Below, piece by piece: positions 34,670-46,199 of a stretch of 64,000 nucleotides of DNA. Position 1 is the stretch's first letter. The number at the start of each line of letters is the position of its first letter. The position numbers were made by a program, and so were the translations under genes. The notes under the pieces are model-generated. The model had not been told where the DNA came from. It saw nothing but the letters and a program-made list of their open reading frames with translations, and ran no database searches. This DNA is from Plumapathes pennacea (taxonomy: Eukaryota; Cnidaria; Anthozoa; Antipatharia; Myriopathidae), in assembly GCA_964036295.1 (NCBI GenBank), contig OZ038468.1, positions 3,034,501 through 3,098,500 of the forward strand. Reading direction: 5' to 3'.

Positions 34670-36095
34670 TAGTTAATGTATTGAGGATTAATTTCACTTT
34701 ATCACTGTAGTACCTTCGTTGACACCTGAACTTCCCACTTTAAATAGATGTTCTTTGGTTTAAATAGTTGTTTGTGGCTATGATTAGTTTGCAGCTTAGT
34801 TCTAAGCAGAGGCAACGGAGCTGCAATTTGAAAGTTCCTACCTGCACACGTCATAGCACAAAATACTTCTTTAGTGGCTATTATGGAGATTCGTGACGTG
34901 GAGCCAGGATCACTGCGTATTACCAAACATAATAGTTATTGAGCTGCCTTGACCGCAAAGATTCCAGCCCTATAACTTTTACAGAACGGTGCCCAACATT
35001 TGTTTTATGACAAGCCTTTTTTATAAAACCTTCGCAAATTAATATACCCTTCGCTGTTCCCAAGAGGGGGGAAAGACTTGGGTATGTGCCGCCCAAGATA
35101 GTAGGGAGCTTAAGCAACACCAGGAAAGGAGAGAACGAATGCGACGGCAAATCCGAGAGAGGATTGGGTACACGAAACCGTTCGCCCAAATATGACCGAA
35201 GTATTTAAGCGTCACAACGTCAGATAAGCTAGAAATGTGGTCTCACCATATTGTGAGATATTAATCTTAAAGATACTAGCGATGCATTGATCATGGCGCA
35301 TAGCGATAGACGCATTAGTTTAGTGTGACGTTTCCCCGTTATAATAATCACGTGAGCATTTTTTGGTTACACATTGATTAGCATATTAGCTTTTCTGTAG
35401 ACCAGAAAAAGCGAGAGAGAAACGGGGGAAATAATACCTAACAGGAATAGACCATTTGAGCAGTGAAGATTAAATCTGTAAATTGGTTCAGATTGCGCTT
35501 CTTCAAAACAAAGGTCGGCAAGTCCCTGAAACTAAACATCGTCAACTTGTGTCTAACGGCCGCTAGACTATTTTGATTCTGCAATATTTCTGCAAGCAAA
35601 CTGAGAGTCCTTTGTCTTCGGGTGGGAGCTACACTTAGCCCGCCAAGTGCACAGCACACTAGTTTCATTTAGAGGAAAACGAGTTGCCATTATTTGATCA
35701 GCAACACACCAAAGTTCGAGGGCAAATTTGCAATCGGTTTGCTTGCTCCTTTCTAATTCTAGAACCCGTGGATACGACTATAAAGATTCATACCGATTCA
35801 TGCTCCTTTTGTCTTCTGCAATTAGTTTTATTGTTTCACCGATGTGCCCAGAACAACAAGATTTTAGTAAAATTAGCATAAAGCTCTCCTAAGCAACAAG
35901 CTTGACTTGGTTTCGTGTTGGGGTTCCTTGACCAATGGATGATCGATGATTGCTCTAGACAAAGCGTGCACGGTAGCAGAACGCGGGTAATCAGACCATA
36001 CACCAGAAAACATATCAGTGAACAATTAAAGGCCACGGCCATTAACTGACCACACAAATCGTGTAACTTTAGCATTTTGAAATATTTGCAATATT
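34670..36095. other. no supported gene
   Basis: Short ORFs only, without motifs or splice context. Confidence 0.4.
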
Positions 36096-36099
36096 ATAA

Positions 36100-36222
36100 T
36101 CATTATGATTGTTATTTATTATCATAATTAGTATAGGTTACACGGATTTCTAGAAGAGCATTTGTATGAGAGAAATACCGTGTCGAAATAAAGATTATTG
36201 ATTGATTGATTGATTGATTGAG
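36100..36222 (+). mobile_element. LINE 3' tail
   Basis: GAAATACCGTGTCGAAATAA then AGATT and (GATT)n is a typical non-LTR retrotransposon 3' end with a simple-repeat tail. No coding part is left. Confidence 0.5.
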
Positions 36223-36740
36223 CTGCGTAACAATCGAGACGGTTGGATTTTATAAGGATTTGTAATGGAGATTTCGGTCGGTCGCGAAACTCGAATTGCA
36301 CTGGAATATTAAAGCTGAAACTTACATACCTTGTTTCTGTGTGTATTTTCTTGCTGTTGTAGCTATTTCAGAGCGACCTCTCGCTTGATCACCCCACTAA
36401 AGAAAAATAAGAGAAGGTAGCTGACTCCGGCCCTCCAGGTGACCGAGCTTGAGCCGCAAAACCGGCCATAAATTCCTTCCAACGGATCCATTCGATCCAA
36501 AACTCCACCAGTCTGATGTTCGATAGTTATTCTTCCCGGCTTTTACTAGCAGCGATAAGGAGCCAACATTGAAATGGAGTTACAGCTCAAAACCTTTGAT
36601 CATCGAGCAACCTTCATGCACACAGCTGTATAAATTAGCCTAGCGACCGCGCCTACTGTTTAAATTTCCACTCAGCATGGGTGGGAAGGTCTAATTTTTG
36701 TTCATGAAAATTAAAGCTCCAGGGATCCCTGGTGCGTTTG
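36215..36740 (+). repeat. dispersed repeat, second copy (see 10.9 kb)
   Basis: It matches 10885-11262 in order, ending in GCTCCAGGGATCCCTGGTGC. A GGTCCATAACTTACGG word of the foldback family at 41.7 kb follows at 36780. Confidence 0.55.
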
Positions 36741-37134
36741 TCTGTCATGGTTTGCTGCCATTTGGCATAAAGCGACGAAAAAATTCGGTCCATAACTTAC
36801 GGCACCGACCGTGCACTCGGTTAATAAGATGTATTGATTCTTCTCGTGGGTGATAAATTTAAAATTAGGAAACTGGGATCTAATATTCAGTGTAATCTCG
36901 TAGAGCGCATAATATAATCAATTCATGACTAAAGGAAAAGAAAGAGAGCCTCAGCTGTTTATCCATCAATCTGGAGAAAAATTCATAGGTTTGTTTATGT
37001 GCTATAGATTCTCGACAATTTTTCACTGAAGCGTGCCGATAGCAGATTATTCAAGAACGACGAGAGTACATGTGTTGCAGTTCGGACTTTCCCGTTGTTG
37101 TGAAATATTGTACGCCGTTTGAAACAGCGCTGCA

Positions 37135-37440
37135 ATATGAGAACCCAGGGTATTCTGTCTACATCTTTATTGCACTTAAAACAAATACAAAGTACAACCA
37201 GCGCCAAAGTGAAGGTGAATTGCTAGGTATATAACTGATTATCTCTGCGTCGAAAATTCGTTATACTGCTGTATGCAAACGTAAATTTCCTGTCGTGTAG
37301 TATAGCATGTATAATAGTTTCTGGTGCAACCAGTATATACATACAGCTATATAATATATAACTGGCGAATAAAAACGATGGAGCACAAGTGGCTGTATGA
37401 GAGCCACCATTATGAGAGCCAACCAGCCTTTAGTAATAAA
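37135..37440 (-). repeat. block duplicated from 26.5 kb; possible B3 3' end
   Basis: The block is homologous to 26480-26780. On the - strand it holds AAGTGCAATAAAGATGT, a good polyadenylation hexamer, which would place a transcript end near 37150. Confidence 0.45.
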
Positions 37441-38379
37441 ATAGACATTACACTTGCATAGAATTACATTTTAGGTCTACTCCAAGTCCTAAAGTCGCCA
37501 TAATTAAAGCGACTGAAGGAAATCCAGCAATTTTCACTACAGCGACTTAAAATCCAGCTGGCCAGCACAAGGCAATGAATATGATTTAAGGCGACTTTTA
37601 GACATTTCAGGAGATTCTGTTCATTGCGACTTACAGCAACTTTAGGACCCTGAGTAGGTCTTTACATTATATAGTGATCTGCGGAAATAGAGTCAAATTA
37701 CGTCATTGGGAGAAGTATTTGTTAACTACGGATATTCGAAATGTGCATATATATACATTTATGTGAATGAAGTAAACGTAACGAGTATACAGCCGATCGC
37801 CGTACGTTTAATTCCTCGATGTGCCGCCGTCAGCCATGGACGACTGAATACATTGGACAAATACAAGTTAGAATGCCACGCATGGCACAAAGAGTTTACG
37901 CTGCTGGTTGTTTATGAGTCAGCTAATCACTACTGCTGGTTGCAGAAGGTTCTTGTTCGTCGCAATCGTCGTTTTGGTTTGCGATGTACAACAATCTTCG
38001 CACGTTTGGCCCGCCTTGTAGATGCACTTCCGCGTTTTTGTTCTTTGGTGTCTTTTATGGCCCTAATTGAGTGAAAGAACTTTTTACCACACAAGTTTAA
38101 TAGCCAGCACCCAAAAAGCTATTTTATACAGTTCTGACAAAAATGAACAATGGGTGCGTGCGCCATTTTGTTTTACCGAAAGCCGCCGGGAAGTGAATAG
38201 TACTTGTTATATTTTTGTTTTAAATCTGTCTGTGGACCTTTACATTACCGAGAGGTGTAAAACATGCCACCAATAAACTGTAGACTATTCCTAGATGACA
38301 AGTAGCCCTATAGTTGGTTAACAGTTTAAATATAAACAACTTACTGCACAGCTTCCTGCTCATCGTAAACTGGTACTCA

Positions 38380-39035
38380 TGCGTGCAGTACATCAGCGCC
38401 ATGGCCGGCCGGGGTGCAAGCGAATATACATATATGTGCAACTCTTTAAATCTTTAAATAAGTGGGAAGGGCATAACAAAATGGTAAGACTTCATTAATA
38501 AATTACGTTGATAATAAGAATAAGAATAAGAACAATAGTAATAATAGTAATAACTCATAGTGTAGTAAATCAGTGCTATGGCTGTGTGCAAGTGAATTAT
38601 ACATATATGTGCAACTCCTTAAATAAGGCCCTTATTACATGGAAGGAGGGACACTCTCCTATAAAGATCAGAAGACAGCCCTCCTCTATACATGCCAAGC
38701 GCTATCCCTAGGGCTATCTCGCCAAGAGTCTGAAATCATCGCGGAGTCACGAGATTTGAGATAACAACCTGGCACCGCTAAACTTAGCCCCCACCCCCCT
38801 CCCCCCCAAAGGGTAACCCCACCTCTAGCGTATACATGGTCAAAAATTGTCCCTGCTTGGGGGGTTACCCTATCAAGGAGATAGGGTAACCCTCCCCCTA
38901 GGGTGACTCTACCAATCATGTAAACGGAACAAGGAATTTCAATAGAAAAGGGTGACCCTTCTAGGAGGGTGTCCCTTCCAGGAGGGTCACCCTCCTTCCA
39001 TGTTAACAGGGCCTAAGTGGGAAGGGTAATACCTT
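38380..39035. repeat. direct duplication, right copy split by a MITE
   Basis: GTGCAAGCGAATATACATATATGTGCAACTC..TTAAATAAGTGGGAAGGG at 38415-38472 recurs at 38588-38626 plus 39014-39026, separated by the MITE. Confidence 0.65.
38627..39013. mobile_element. MITE with TAA target duplication
   Basis: The ends GGCCCTTATTACATGGAAGG and the inverse of GGCCCTGTTAACATGGAAGG match over about 25 bases. TAA flanks both sides. The empty site is preserved in the adjacent duplicate (TTAAATAAGTGGGAAGGG at about 38455). A 3-base TAA duplication suits PIF/Harbinger mobilisation. Confidence 0.75.
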
Positions 39036-39306
39036 ATGCATTAACATAAATTATTCTTTGAGGGTACTAAAGATAAAGGGAGTTAATTTAGAAAATTGCC
39101 AGCTTGTATTTCATCCGCTACAATACCTAAATAGAAGCTGATTTCTAGAAAGTGTTGGGTTATATCGAAGCACTTATATTATTACGGTCGTGATGGGACA
39201 GATGTTCAATCGATGAAAGTGTCACACAGCTTGTTAACGTGTTAACTGTTGTTACGTGAAAGACAATTGCTAAGTATTAAATAGCATACAGTGTATAGCT
39301 GCTAAC

Positions 39307-39347
39307 CTGTTTCGTTTTCTTGATGTAGTTTGGCAATCATGTTTTTC
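39307..39347 (-). CDS. B3 exon 2 (41-base microexon)
   Basis: ATTTTTGCAG|GAAAAACATGATTG opens and AAACAG|GTTAGC closes the exon. It has the same length, phase and frame (EKHDCQTTSRKRN) as the B2 exon at 29472-29512. It is joined in phase 0 to B3 exon 1, across an intron holding a Harbinger fragment. Later B3 exons could not be placed with confidence. Confidence 0.6.
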
Positions 39348-39354
39348 CTGCAAA

Positions 39355-39447
39355 AATAAACAAACAAATAGACAAACAAACAAAAAACAAAAAACAAAAA
39401 CAAAACAAAACCAAAACAGGCAAAACAAAACAAAAACAAAACAAAAA
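39355..39447. repeat. (CAAAA)n low-complexity tract
   Basis: Runs of CAAAA/CAAACAAA sit just upstream (on the - strand) of B3 exon 2, forming a T-rich tract before its acceptor. Confidence 0.7.
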
Positions 39448-39583
39448 GAAATACTATTAAGTTAAAAAACAGGTAATCACGAGAATTTTTTTACGGACGG
39501 ATACGTTCAGGTTTGGCACTACACACTCGTAGCCATGTCTGTGGTTGTAAGTGAATCGTGGTTAGGGTGTACAGTATGTCATA

Positions 39584-40400
39584 GGCTGTGTTTTCACGAT
39601 GCAGTTTTTCTGGCTTAACATTCCTCACGCCGATTTGTCTACCGACCTGAGTAAGCAACTTAACTAATTTGGATGTTTTTACGAGCAGACGTGTGATATT
39701 TGATCCAAGTAATTTATGCATCCGAACTGAAAACACATCAATGATGGCGGACAACGGAGAAGCTTACAAGTATATTGCTCTTGTGCATGTTCATTGCTGT
39801 TTTATCGCGCGCTTACTTTTTATTCGACGGAGGAAGAGGTTTCAGCGAAGGCTTAGGTTGCTAGCAATTACCAGGAGAAGAAGAATTGAGGCTTCTGGCT
39901 TAGAACGACTTCAGTCGAAAAGGAAGGCAGTGCCGGATCGGTAGAAAGAGAAAAACAGCTTGGGTTCTTGAAAGACCGCAATTTTGGTTTGAGCACATGG
40001 TACTAAACCAGTACGAAAATAACATATGGCGTAAACATTTTCGGATTTCAAGACAAACCTTTCGCGTTCTCTGCAATCTAGTTGCGCCGCATTTGGTGCA
40101 TCAGGATACAAACATGCGGCAAGCGATTCCAGTCGAAAAACGAGTAGCTGTTGCTCGAAGAAACCGTAAATTTCCGATTTGGCAGCTCCCGTCAAAAGTT
40201 TTAGTTCAATGGACTCTCATTGGTGGAAGTTAATTCCCGACAAACTTAAGCGACCTCGTTTGGTGGCTTAAATATTTTGGCTTTCTACGTCAAACCTCTA
40301 CCCTCTTAACTTTAAGCGAGTTGGAGAGGCAGCTGTTTTCATGAGATTTCCGGAGATCACTCGCTAAACGACTAAAATAAACCCTCGTGAAAACACGGCC
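39584..40400 (+). mobile_element. truncated PIF/Harbinger transposon
   Basis: The terminal inverted repeats GGCTGTGTTTTCACGATG and the inverse of GGCCGTGTTTTCACGAGG match at 16 of 18 positions. ATA flanks both ends. The 817-base interior encodes only the start of a HARBI1-like transposase. It sits in B3 intron 1 on the opposite strand. Confidence 0.7.
39744..40233 (+). pseudogene. HARBI1-like transposase N-terminal remnant
   Basis: ATG 39744 opens an Arg-rich segment (MADNGEAYKYIALVHVHCCF) that stops at 39942. The frame resumes (RKTAWVLERPQFWFEH) and reads HFRISRQTFRVLCNLVAPHL then HQDTNMRQAIPVEKRVAVA. This is the typical segment before the Harbinger DDE nuclease. It then leaves the family and stops at 40233, so the catalytic domain is missing. 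The internal stop and truncation make it inactive. Confidence 0.65.
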
Positions 40401-40502
40401 ATAATCTTATCTGTGAGTATATTATAGTATGGCTGTATCTGTTAGTAATGCAGATAGAAAGGATAAAACAAATTTAACTTCTCGCACATCAGCACTACCT
40501 AC

Positions 40503-40886
40503 CTCAGAGGTCACAACCTTGGATTTGGAGCTGTTTTTCTGGAAATCTTTTTCAAGGTCAGTCATAAGCTTCAGGAAAATCTTTTTATCAACCTGAGCTT
40601 TTTCACCACTGTGGAGGTCTTCAAAGGTGATTTTACCACCCTTCTTTTTGCTTCCAACCATGCTGACGTACTCATAAGACAAAGACTCCCCCTTGGACAC
40701 ATATTCTATCACATGTGAATTTAACCAGGGCATGGACGTACACACAAAAATATCCAACAGTGCGTCGCCACCAGAATATCCATCACTTATCTTAGTCTTG
40801 AGTATAGTTGCACTACCCCAGTCCAGTTTCTTATGTTCCTCTGGTGACCACATTCCTGTAATCTCTACTGGACGGCTGGCAGTCAT
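40503..40886 (-). CDS. family B gene, copy 3, first coding exon (B3)
   Basis: The exon starts at ATG 40886 (MTASRPVEITGMWSPEEHKK), 36 bases inside the acceptor TTTTATTGCAG. It has 128 codons and ends TCTGAG|GTAGGT, phase 0. The conserved blocks are KLDWGSATILKTKISDGYSG, GGDALLDIFVCTSMPWLNS, VSKGESLSYEYVSM, and AQVDKKIFLKLMTDLEKDFQ. It is closest to B4, sharing MWSP and FVCTSMPWL. Exon 2 is at 39307-39347. The gene probably ends near 37.15 kb. No signal peptide is present. It is divergent to A4, 6.7 kb away. The function is unknown. Confidence 0.65.
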
Positions 40887-40924
40887 AGTCCCTCTTCCTG
40901 TTTTCTGATTATTTTTCTGCAATA

Positions 40925-41660
40925 AAACATGCTGTTAAATGATGTGTAGCGATTTCCGCACCTTTACCGCGAAGTCAAAGATGTATCGATAAAGGCTTCG
41001 GTCAATTAATTTTACCACAAAGATCTTACTAGGCAATTACTTTTTTTTTAAACTTATGTTACATTATTTTTGTAGGATAAGAAAATCACTGCAATAGTCA
41101 CCAAAAAACGTTCACACAGACGGCCTTGTCACAAAATTCAAACGTCCTTGTTCTAACGTCCGTGCCTTCAATCTGACGGGAACTTCATGCAGAACATTTA
41201 CAACTGGCATAAATTTTGCAATTGCGAGATAAATGTTTGATAGTATTGTATGAAAACAACGAATTCAAGCAAAACTAAATAAACCAAATAGCAAGAAAAA
41301 AATATTGTTGCTACTTTGTCTCTTTCGTTGTTGTCGGTACTGGCATGAAGGTCTCAGTAAAAGGACGATGCCGTCTAATTAAGAGTGGTGCCGAGTTTTA
41401 AAACAAACAAGAGCTTTTACACACAACGTGATTTTGTCTAAATGTGAAACAGCTAGATCAGCTTTAGTTTGTTTTAATTACAGTGGTACTAGATAAAGCA
41501 AATTAAAGGAAACCTTTAGGCAATACTAGTACCTTTTTACACTATATTTTTGGGACACTCTATTTCGCGATTTGATGTCGCGAAAAATAATTGTCGCAAA
41601 ACTTTGCATTTTTATTACGCGAAAATTAAATGACCAAACATATACATAGATCTTATTAAC
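40925..41660. other. no supported gene
   Basis: Positions 41545-41640 carry TTTCGCGA/TCGCGAAA words related to the MITE at 30.8 kb. Otherwise nothing is callable. Confidence 0.4.
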
Positions 41661-41668
41661 CGAGCGCG

Positions 41669-41788
41669 CGGTCCGTACAGTAAGTTATGGACCGAGTTTT
41701 TTTCGTCGCCTTATGGCCCGAGCGCGCTTCGCGCGAGGGCCATAAGGCGACGAAAAAAACGAGGATCCATAACTTACGGTCCGGACCA
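41669..41788. mobile_element. foldback, GGTCCGTA family
   Basis: The arms of about 50 bases (41670-41719 and 41737-41787) share CGTCGCCTTATGGCCC and GTAAGTTATGG. Relatives lie at 36780-36830, 42843-42934 (two tandem units), 44315-44340 and 45695-45775. Confidence 0.65.
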
Positions 41789-41799
41789 AGCAAACGAGG

Positions 41800-43250
41800 T
41801 TAATAACATATTTATTATATGGCTTTAGATCTTTCGGCAAACATAAAACAAGGCCCCAACGAGTACTCGTCTTGTTCATTCAACAACATCAATCGCGATC
41901 AGGCATGAATTACGCACGTTTGTTTTCACAACAAACTCAGTTAACAGCTTACAATTCTACCGATTTGAAAATCTTGAAAGAAAATAAGCGTCTGTCGAAC
42001 CAACTGCCTAGATAAATACTAATTTGTTCTGAGCTGAATGAAATGGCCCATAGCGTATGTCAAACAACGACACTGCAGTGAACTTTATTCGGTGAACGAC
42101 TCGAACTCGCCCTTGCTCGCTCACTAAAGATTTAAAAAAAACTGCAGTCTTATCTCTTTCCAGAAGAAACTGCTTTGTAACTCAGAGTATTTTTTATTCT
42201 TTTGAATAAGTTTCTTACACGTACAATAATGTAGAAGGCAAAATGGCACTAAGAGAAAATCATTTCATCACAAACTGCGATCGACAGATCGTTGAAAGTT
42301 ATATTATTCAAAACTCACCGCTTAATTTTCCTGCCTCCTCGTGGAGCGTTTAGGTTTCTTCCAGCAAAATAAACGTCCTCAAATCACCACGGCGTTTTTG
42401 TCCCAGTCAGTGATTTCGAAATACAGAGTTCTCGTGCATTGTGAAAAATTTATTTACAGTCTTCACAGTGCGCCATGACGAGCAAGCATGTCTGCAAAAC
42501 TTGATTTCTGCACGGTTTTAGTCATAACTGTTCACGGTGATTGTTCGCTTTCCACTTTCTTCCTGGCAAGTGTGCAAATTTTAACACAGGGGTGAAACAA
42601 CCCTCCATACTCTGCAGCACTTGTTGTCAATGAAGGCTGAGGTCGCAAGCAATTTTTTCCTCGGACGTTTTCCTTCTTCGTAACGGTCATTTTCCAAGAT
42701 TGTAAACTTTCCCCGATCACCATAACTTAACAGTGAGTATCCGGAACGTTTAAACTTCCCATTGCACTTCTGGGCCTTTTATGACAAACGTTTAGCAACT
42801 TTTCGAGTAATCATTTGCGATCCACATGTGCAAAGTGATTTTGCGGTCCGTACAGTAAGTTATGGACCGGTAAAATTGACCAATCAGAACGTAAAATCAA
42901 TTTGCGGTCCGTACAGGAAAGTATGGACCGGTAAATTAACCAATAGCGTGCGTAGTATCAGTGCCATATAATAAAATACAATATACATACAACGTTTCAC
43001 CCATTGGCGTATCGGGAAGTTACACCTCATATATCTTGCGTAAGTTACAGTTTCGTTGCAATTGTAATCGCTATTTTTTAACACTGGACATTGTATGCAA
43101 CCGGAGTGCCATAATTACGAGCACAAATGAAATACAAATCAAAAACAAAAATTATAAACGGTACTTTGGTTTATTTTTGTTTTTAATTCAAATAGCGAAG
43201 ACATTTAACGACCGAGTTATCAATGCAATCACGAAAGTAAAGTGACTCAG
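41800..43250. other. no supported gene; GGTCCGTA repeat units
   Basis: Two tandem units of about 61 bases at 42843-42934 each carry GCGGTCCGTACAG..TATGGACCGGTAAA. No ORF is convincing. Confidence 0.45.
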
Positions 43251-43818
43251 TTTTTACAAATTTAATAAAATCGCGCCGAGAGTAAAGTGTCGCAAAATAT
43301 GACCATTCCCAAATCGCAAACTCAAATTGTCGCGAAAATAAAGGTTAACAAAATAGATTGTAGAATTCTTAGAAGAATAAGAAACACTATAAACTCCCAG
43401 TTTGCCAGTGGGACAGTGCATTTGCTTTGGATGTAAGAAATCCTTCGAAAGAATGACTGCAATTTAACATTCATGAAGCAAACCTCTGTACATACCTATC
43501 GCTCTAGCAGATGCAAAACTTTAATTAATTTGTTGACGATATGAGGTTTGTTAATATCTAAGTACTTAATATTTATTATGGTCAACCTTCTCTGTTTATG
43601 TTTCGTCGTCAGGGTTCTTTAATATTTTTTCACTGTTTAAACTTGATAATTTTTACACAGTAAGTTGTTGCCCGCATTTCAGAATATCACTATCTTTGAC
43701 TGCTGTTTCTTTTTCTTAGATTCGCAATAAGTCGACAATTGACAAAACTCTGGTTGCGTACGTCTCTGTTGCCAAGTCGGTGAATATGCAGGCTGCCTTT
43801 TCCCCTCCATTTCATACG

Positions 43819-44104
43819 GTGGCCCATAAGGGACACATCCATTTTGTCGATCGCAACTTAGTAACTTGTGATCCCAACTCAGTATCTTGCAATCGCAACT
43901 TAGTAACTTAGTATCTTGCAATCGCAACTTAGTATATCTTGCAATCGCAACTTAGTATATCTTGCAATCGCAACTTAGTATATCTTGCAATCGCAACTTA
44001 GTATATCTTGCGATCGCAACTCAGTATCTTGCGATCGCAACTTAGTATCTTGCAATCGCAACTTAGTATCTTGCAACAAAATGGATGTGCCCCTTATGGG
44101 CCAC
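43819..44104. mobile_element. MITE enclosing a short minisatellite
   Basis: The ends GTGGCCCATAAGGGACACAT and the inverse of GTGGCCCATAAGGGGCACAT match for about 29 bases. Between them lie roughly ten units of CAACTTAGTATCTTGCAATCG (21-24 bases, some with an extra TA). Confidence 0.75.
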
Positions 44105-44951
44105 ACGGTAATCATACGACAAACGAAGCAGGGCAAACGTTCTCGTCGCGCGCAAAATGGAACAAAAAGTGACGCGTGCGTCGAGAAAATTGATCACGTA
44201 AGCTAATAAGCCAGTTGTTCTGGTTCCTGACGAGTGCAATTTGCTTGGACCATCTTTGCACTCGTTTTGTGAAGTCGTGTAATAAATATTTTATTAACCT
44301 CGTCTGCTTTAGTGGTCCGTACAGAAAGTTATGGATCCTCTTTTTGAAGCTATTTGCAATATGCAAATAGCTTCTATGTCGGCGTTTGGGCGATAGTTGA
44401 ACAACCGTTCGGCCCATCTCATTAGGTCATTAAAATGCTCCCCCTCTAGGTGGCAAAAACTACTGAGGGGGGAGGAGCATGAAGTGTTATCCATATAAAA
44501 GCCGCCGTGGTACAGGTCCTGTGAGAAAGTTTTTCTTTTATTATCTACTTAACACAAAGAGTGCACAGAGAGATTTCCAGTAAAGGGTTTCCGTGCTAAT
44601 GTTATAACTTTGCGACAGAATGTCAGAAGCTAAATTACCTCTCCATGGAGGGGTTTTCTAAATATAATTGGCTCTCTCGCACGTGGAAATTCAAGGCATT
44701 ATTTAATGGCGGCTGTGAGCGTTGCCGATTCTTTGGTTGCATGTGGAAATCTGCTCCCCCTTCAGCCCCCGGCTGACATATCCGTAGTATCTGGCAAACA
44801 GGCGACACAGATTCACATTTAGAGCGACATTTCTGGACACATTTGCGAATATACGCTCCGCTCACAAAAGAAGGAACACAGCTGTATGGTGTGACCATGA
44901 CATATGTTTTGGCAAAGGTAAAAGCTTATTCCGAGTTTTTTTGCGTTCGCT

Positions 44952-45443
44952 GATATGTTTGTTGACACATGATTTCATGCCATAATTGCAAATGCAGATC
45001 GCTGTGGTATGTCTGAGTTGTTTGTTTATAAAATTGTCTCGAGCGGATTCTGTCACTGATGAAAAATCGACAGGAAATTTTACTGTGAATCCTTTTCACC
45101 ACCGTTCGAATAGCACGAGAAACAGGTTTGTTCGGCTGGAGTGTGTTACGTTACAAAACTATTATAACGAGTCAAAATCTGGTTTACCTCGCATGATATG
45201 TTTGTTGACACATAATTTCATGACCAGATTGACTGTGGTTTGTCTGAGTTGTTTGTTTACAAAAATTGTCTCTAGCGGGTTTTGTCGCTAATGAAAAATC
45301 GGCTGAAAAGTCGACAAGAAATCTTACACTGAATCTATTTCACCACCGTTCGAAGAGCACGAGAAACAGGTTTGTTTGGCTGGAGTGTGTTACGTTAATA
45401 CGAAACTACTATAACGAGTCAAAGTCTGGCTTACCTCGCAGAA
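44952..45443 (+). repeat. tandem duplication, about 245 bp x 2
   Basis: Both copies run from GATATGTTTGTTGACACAT to AACGAGTCAAA.TCTGG.TTACCTCGC. The + strand frames share CLSCLF(I/T)K at the start, and later HHRS.STRNRFV.LECVTL and NYYNESKSGLPR. The first copy could begin at MQIAVVCLSCLF, a signal-like start. In the second copy a frameshift separates the two halves. The protein is not recognised. Confidence 0.55.
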
Positions 45444-45449
45444 ATTTAC

Positions 45450-46010
45450 AGAACGACTTGAAATATTTTGGCAAGCTATACTTTCCTCCTTTTATGTCGA
45501 TCAGCTCAAAATAATCATATAATAAACTGTCATGTTTGTGCATTTGTATTTGGTCATGCATAGTACGTAGCTGTTATAGTAGAACATAGTGTAAAACCCC
45601 GATCAAACGGTGATAATATTCGATGATAGTTCGTGCCCCGTTGTAACACGAACTACCTATCATAGACTATCATCAACTAGCAAATAGCTTCACGTACGCT
45701 TTGCGGACCTATGTTTGTTTCGTCGCCTTATGGCAAAACTCGGTCCATAACTTACGGTATACGGACCAAGCAAACGAGATTAATATGATGTATTTAATTA
45801 ATTCCTTTGGATATCACACTAACTGGAAAGAAAAAACGTTATGTACTGTAGTTGCCTAAAATTATTGACTTACCTGCTACAAGTTTGCGTCCTCTTTAAG
45901 TAACTTCACCAAAATTATCAAACCTGCTGTTCTTGTTTGCTAGAAATAATTGAAAAGTTTGTCAATTTCAGGCCATCAATTTTGCATGAAATAAACAGCT
46001 CAATATTATA
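45450..46010. other. no supported gene
   Basis: A GGTCCATAACTTACGG foldback relic lies at 45745-45775 and an ATCATAGACTATCAT-type palindrome at about 45610-45680. There is no gene signal. Confidence 0.4.
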
Positions 46011-46020
46011 ATGCAATTAA

Positions 46021-46192
46021 GCCACTTTCACAATTATGCGCAGCAACAAATAGCACTTTTTACTGGTTTTGTGTCTATATGATTGCATTAGAACCACAAT
46101 AAATTATACACTCTGCCCGCCAAGATTTTTTGTCTGGTGGCCCGCCAGAGAATCTGCGCTTTGCGAATTACGCATAATTGTGAAAGAGTGGC
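46021..46192. mobile_element. MITE with TTAA target site
   Basis: GCCACTTTCACAATTATGCG at the left end is inverted at the right end with one extra base. TTAA lies immediately outside both ends (46017-46020, 46193-46196). TTAA duplication is typical of piggyBac or Kolobok mobilisation. Length is 172 bases. Confidence 0.7.
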
Positions 46193-46199
46193 TTAATTA

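Noticed and set aside
37706..38074. 122-codon + strand ORF, and its - strand Arg-rich counterpart as the last B3 exon
   Set aside because: Neither frame is recognisable. The - strand acceptor (CAATTAG) is weak and no phase chain from B3 exon 2 could be shown.
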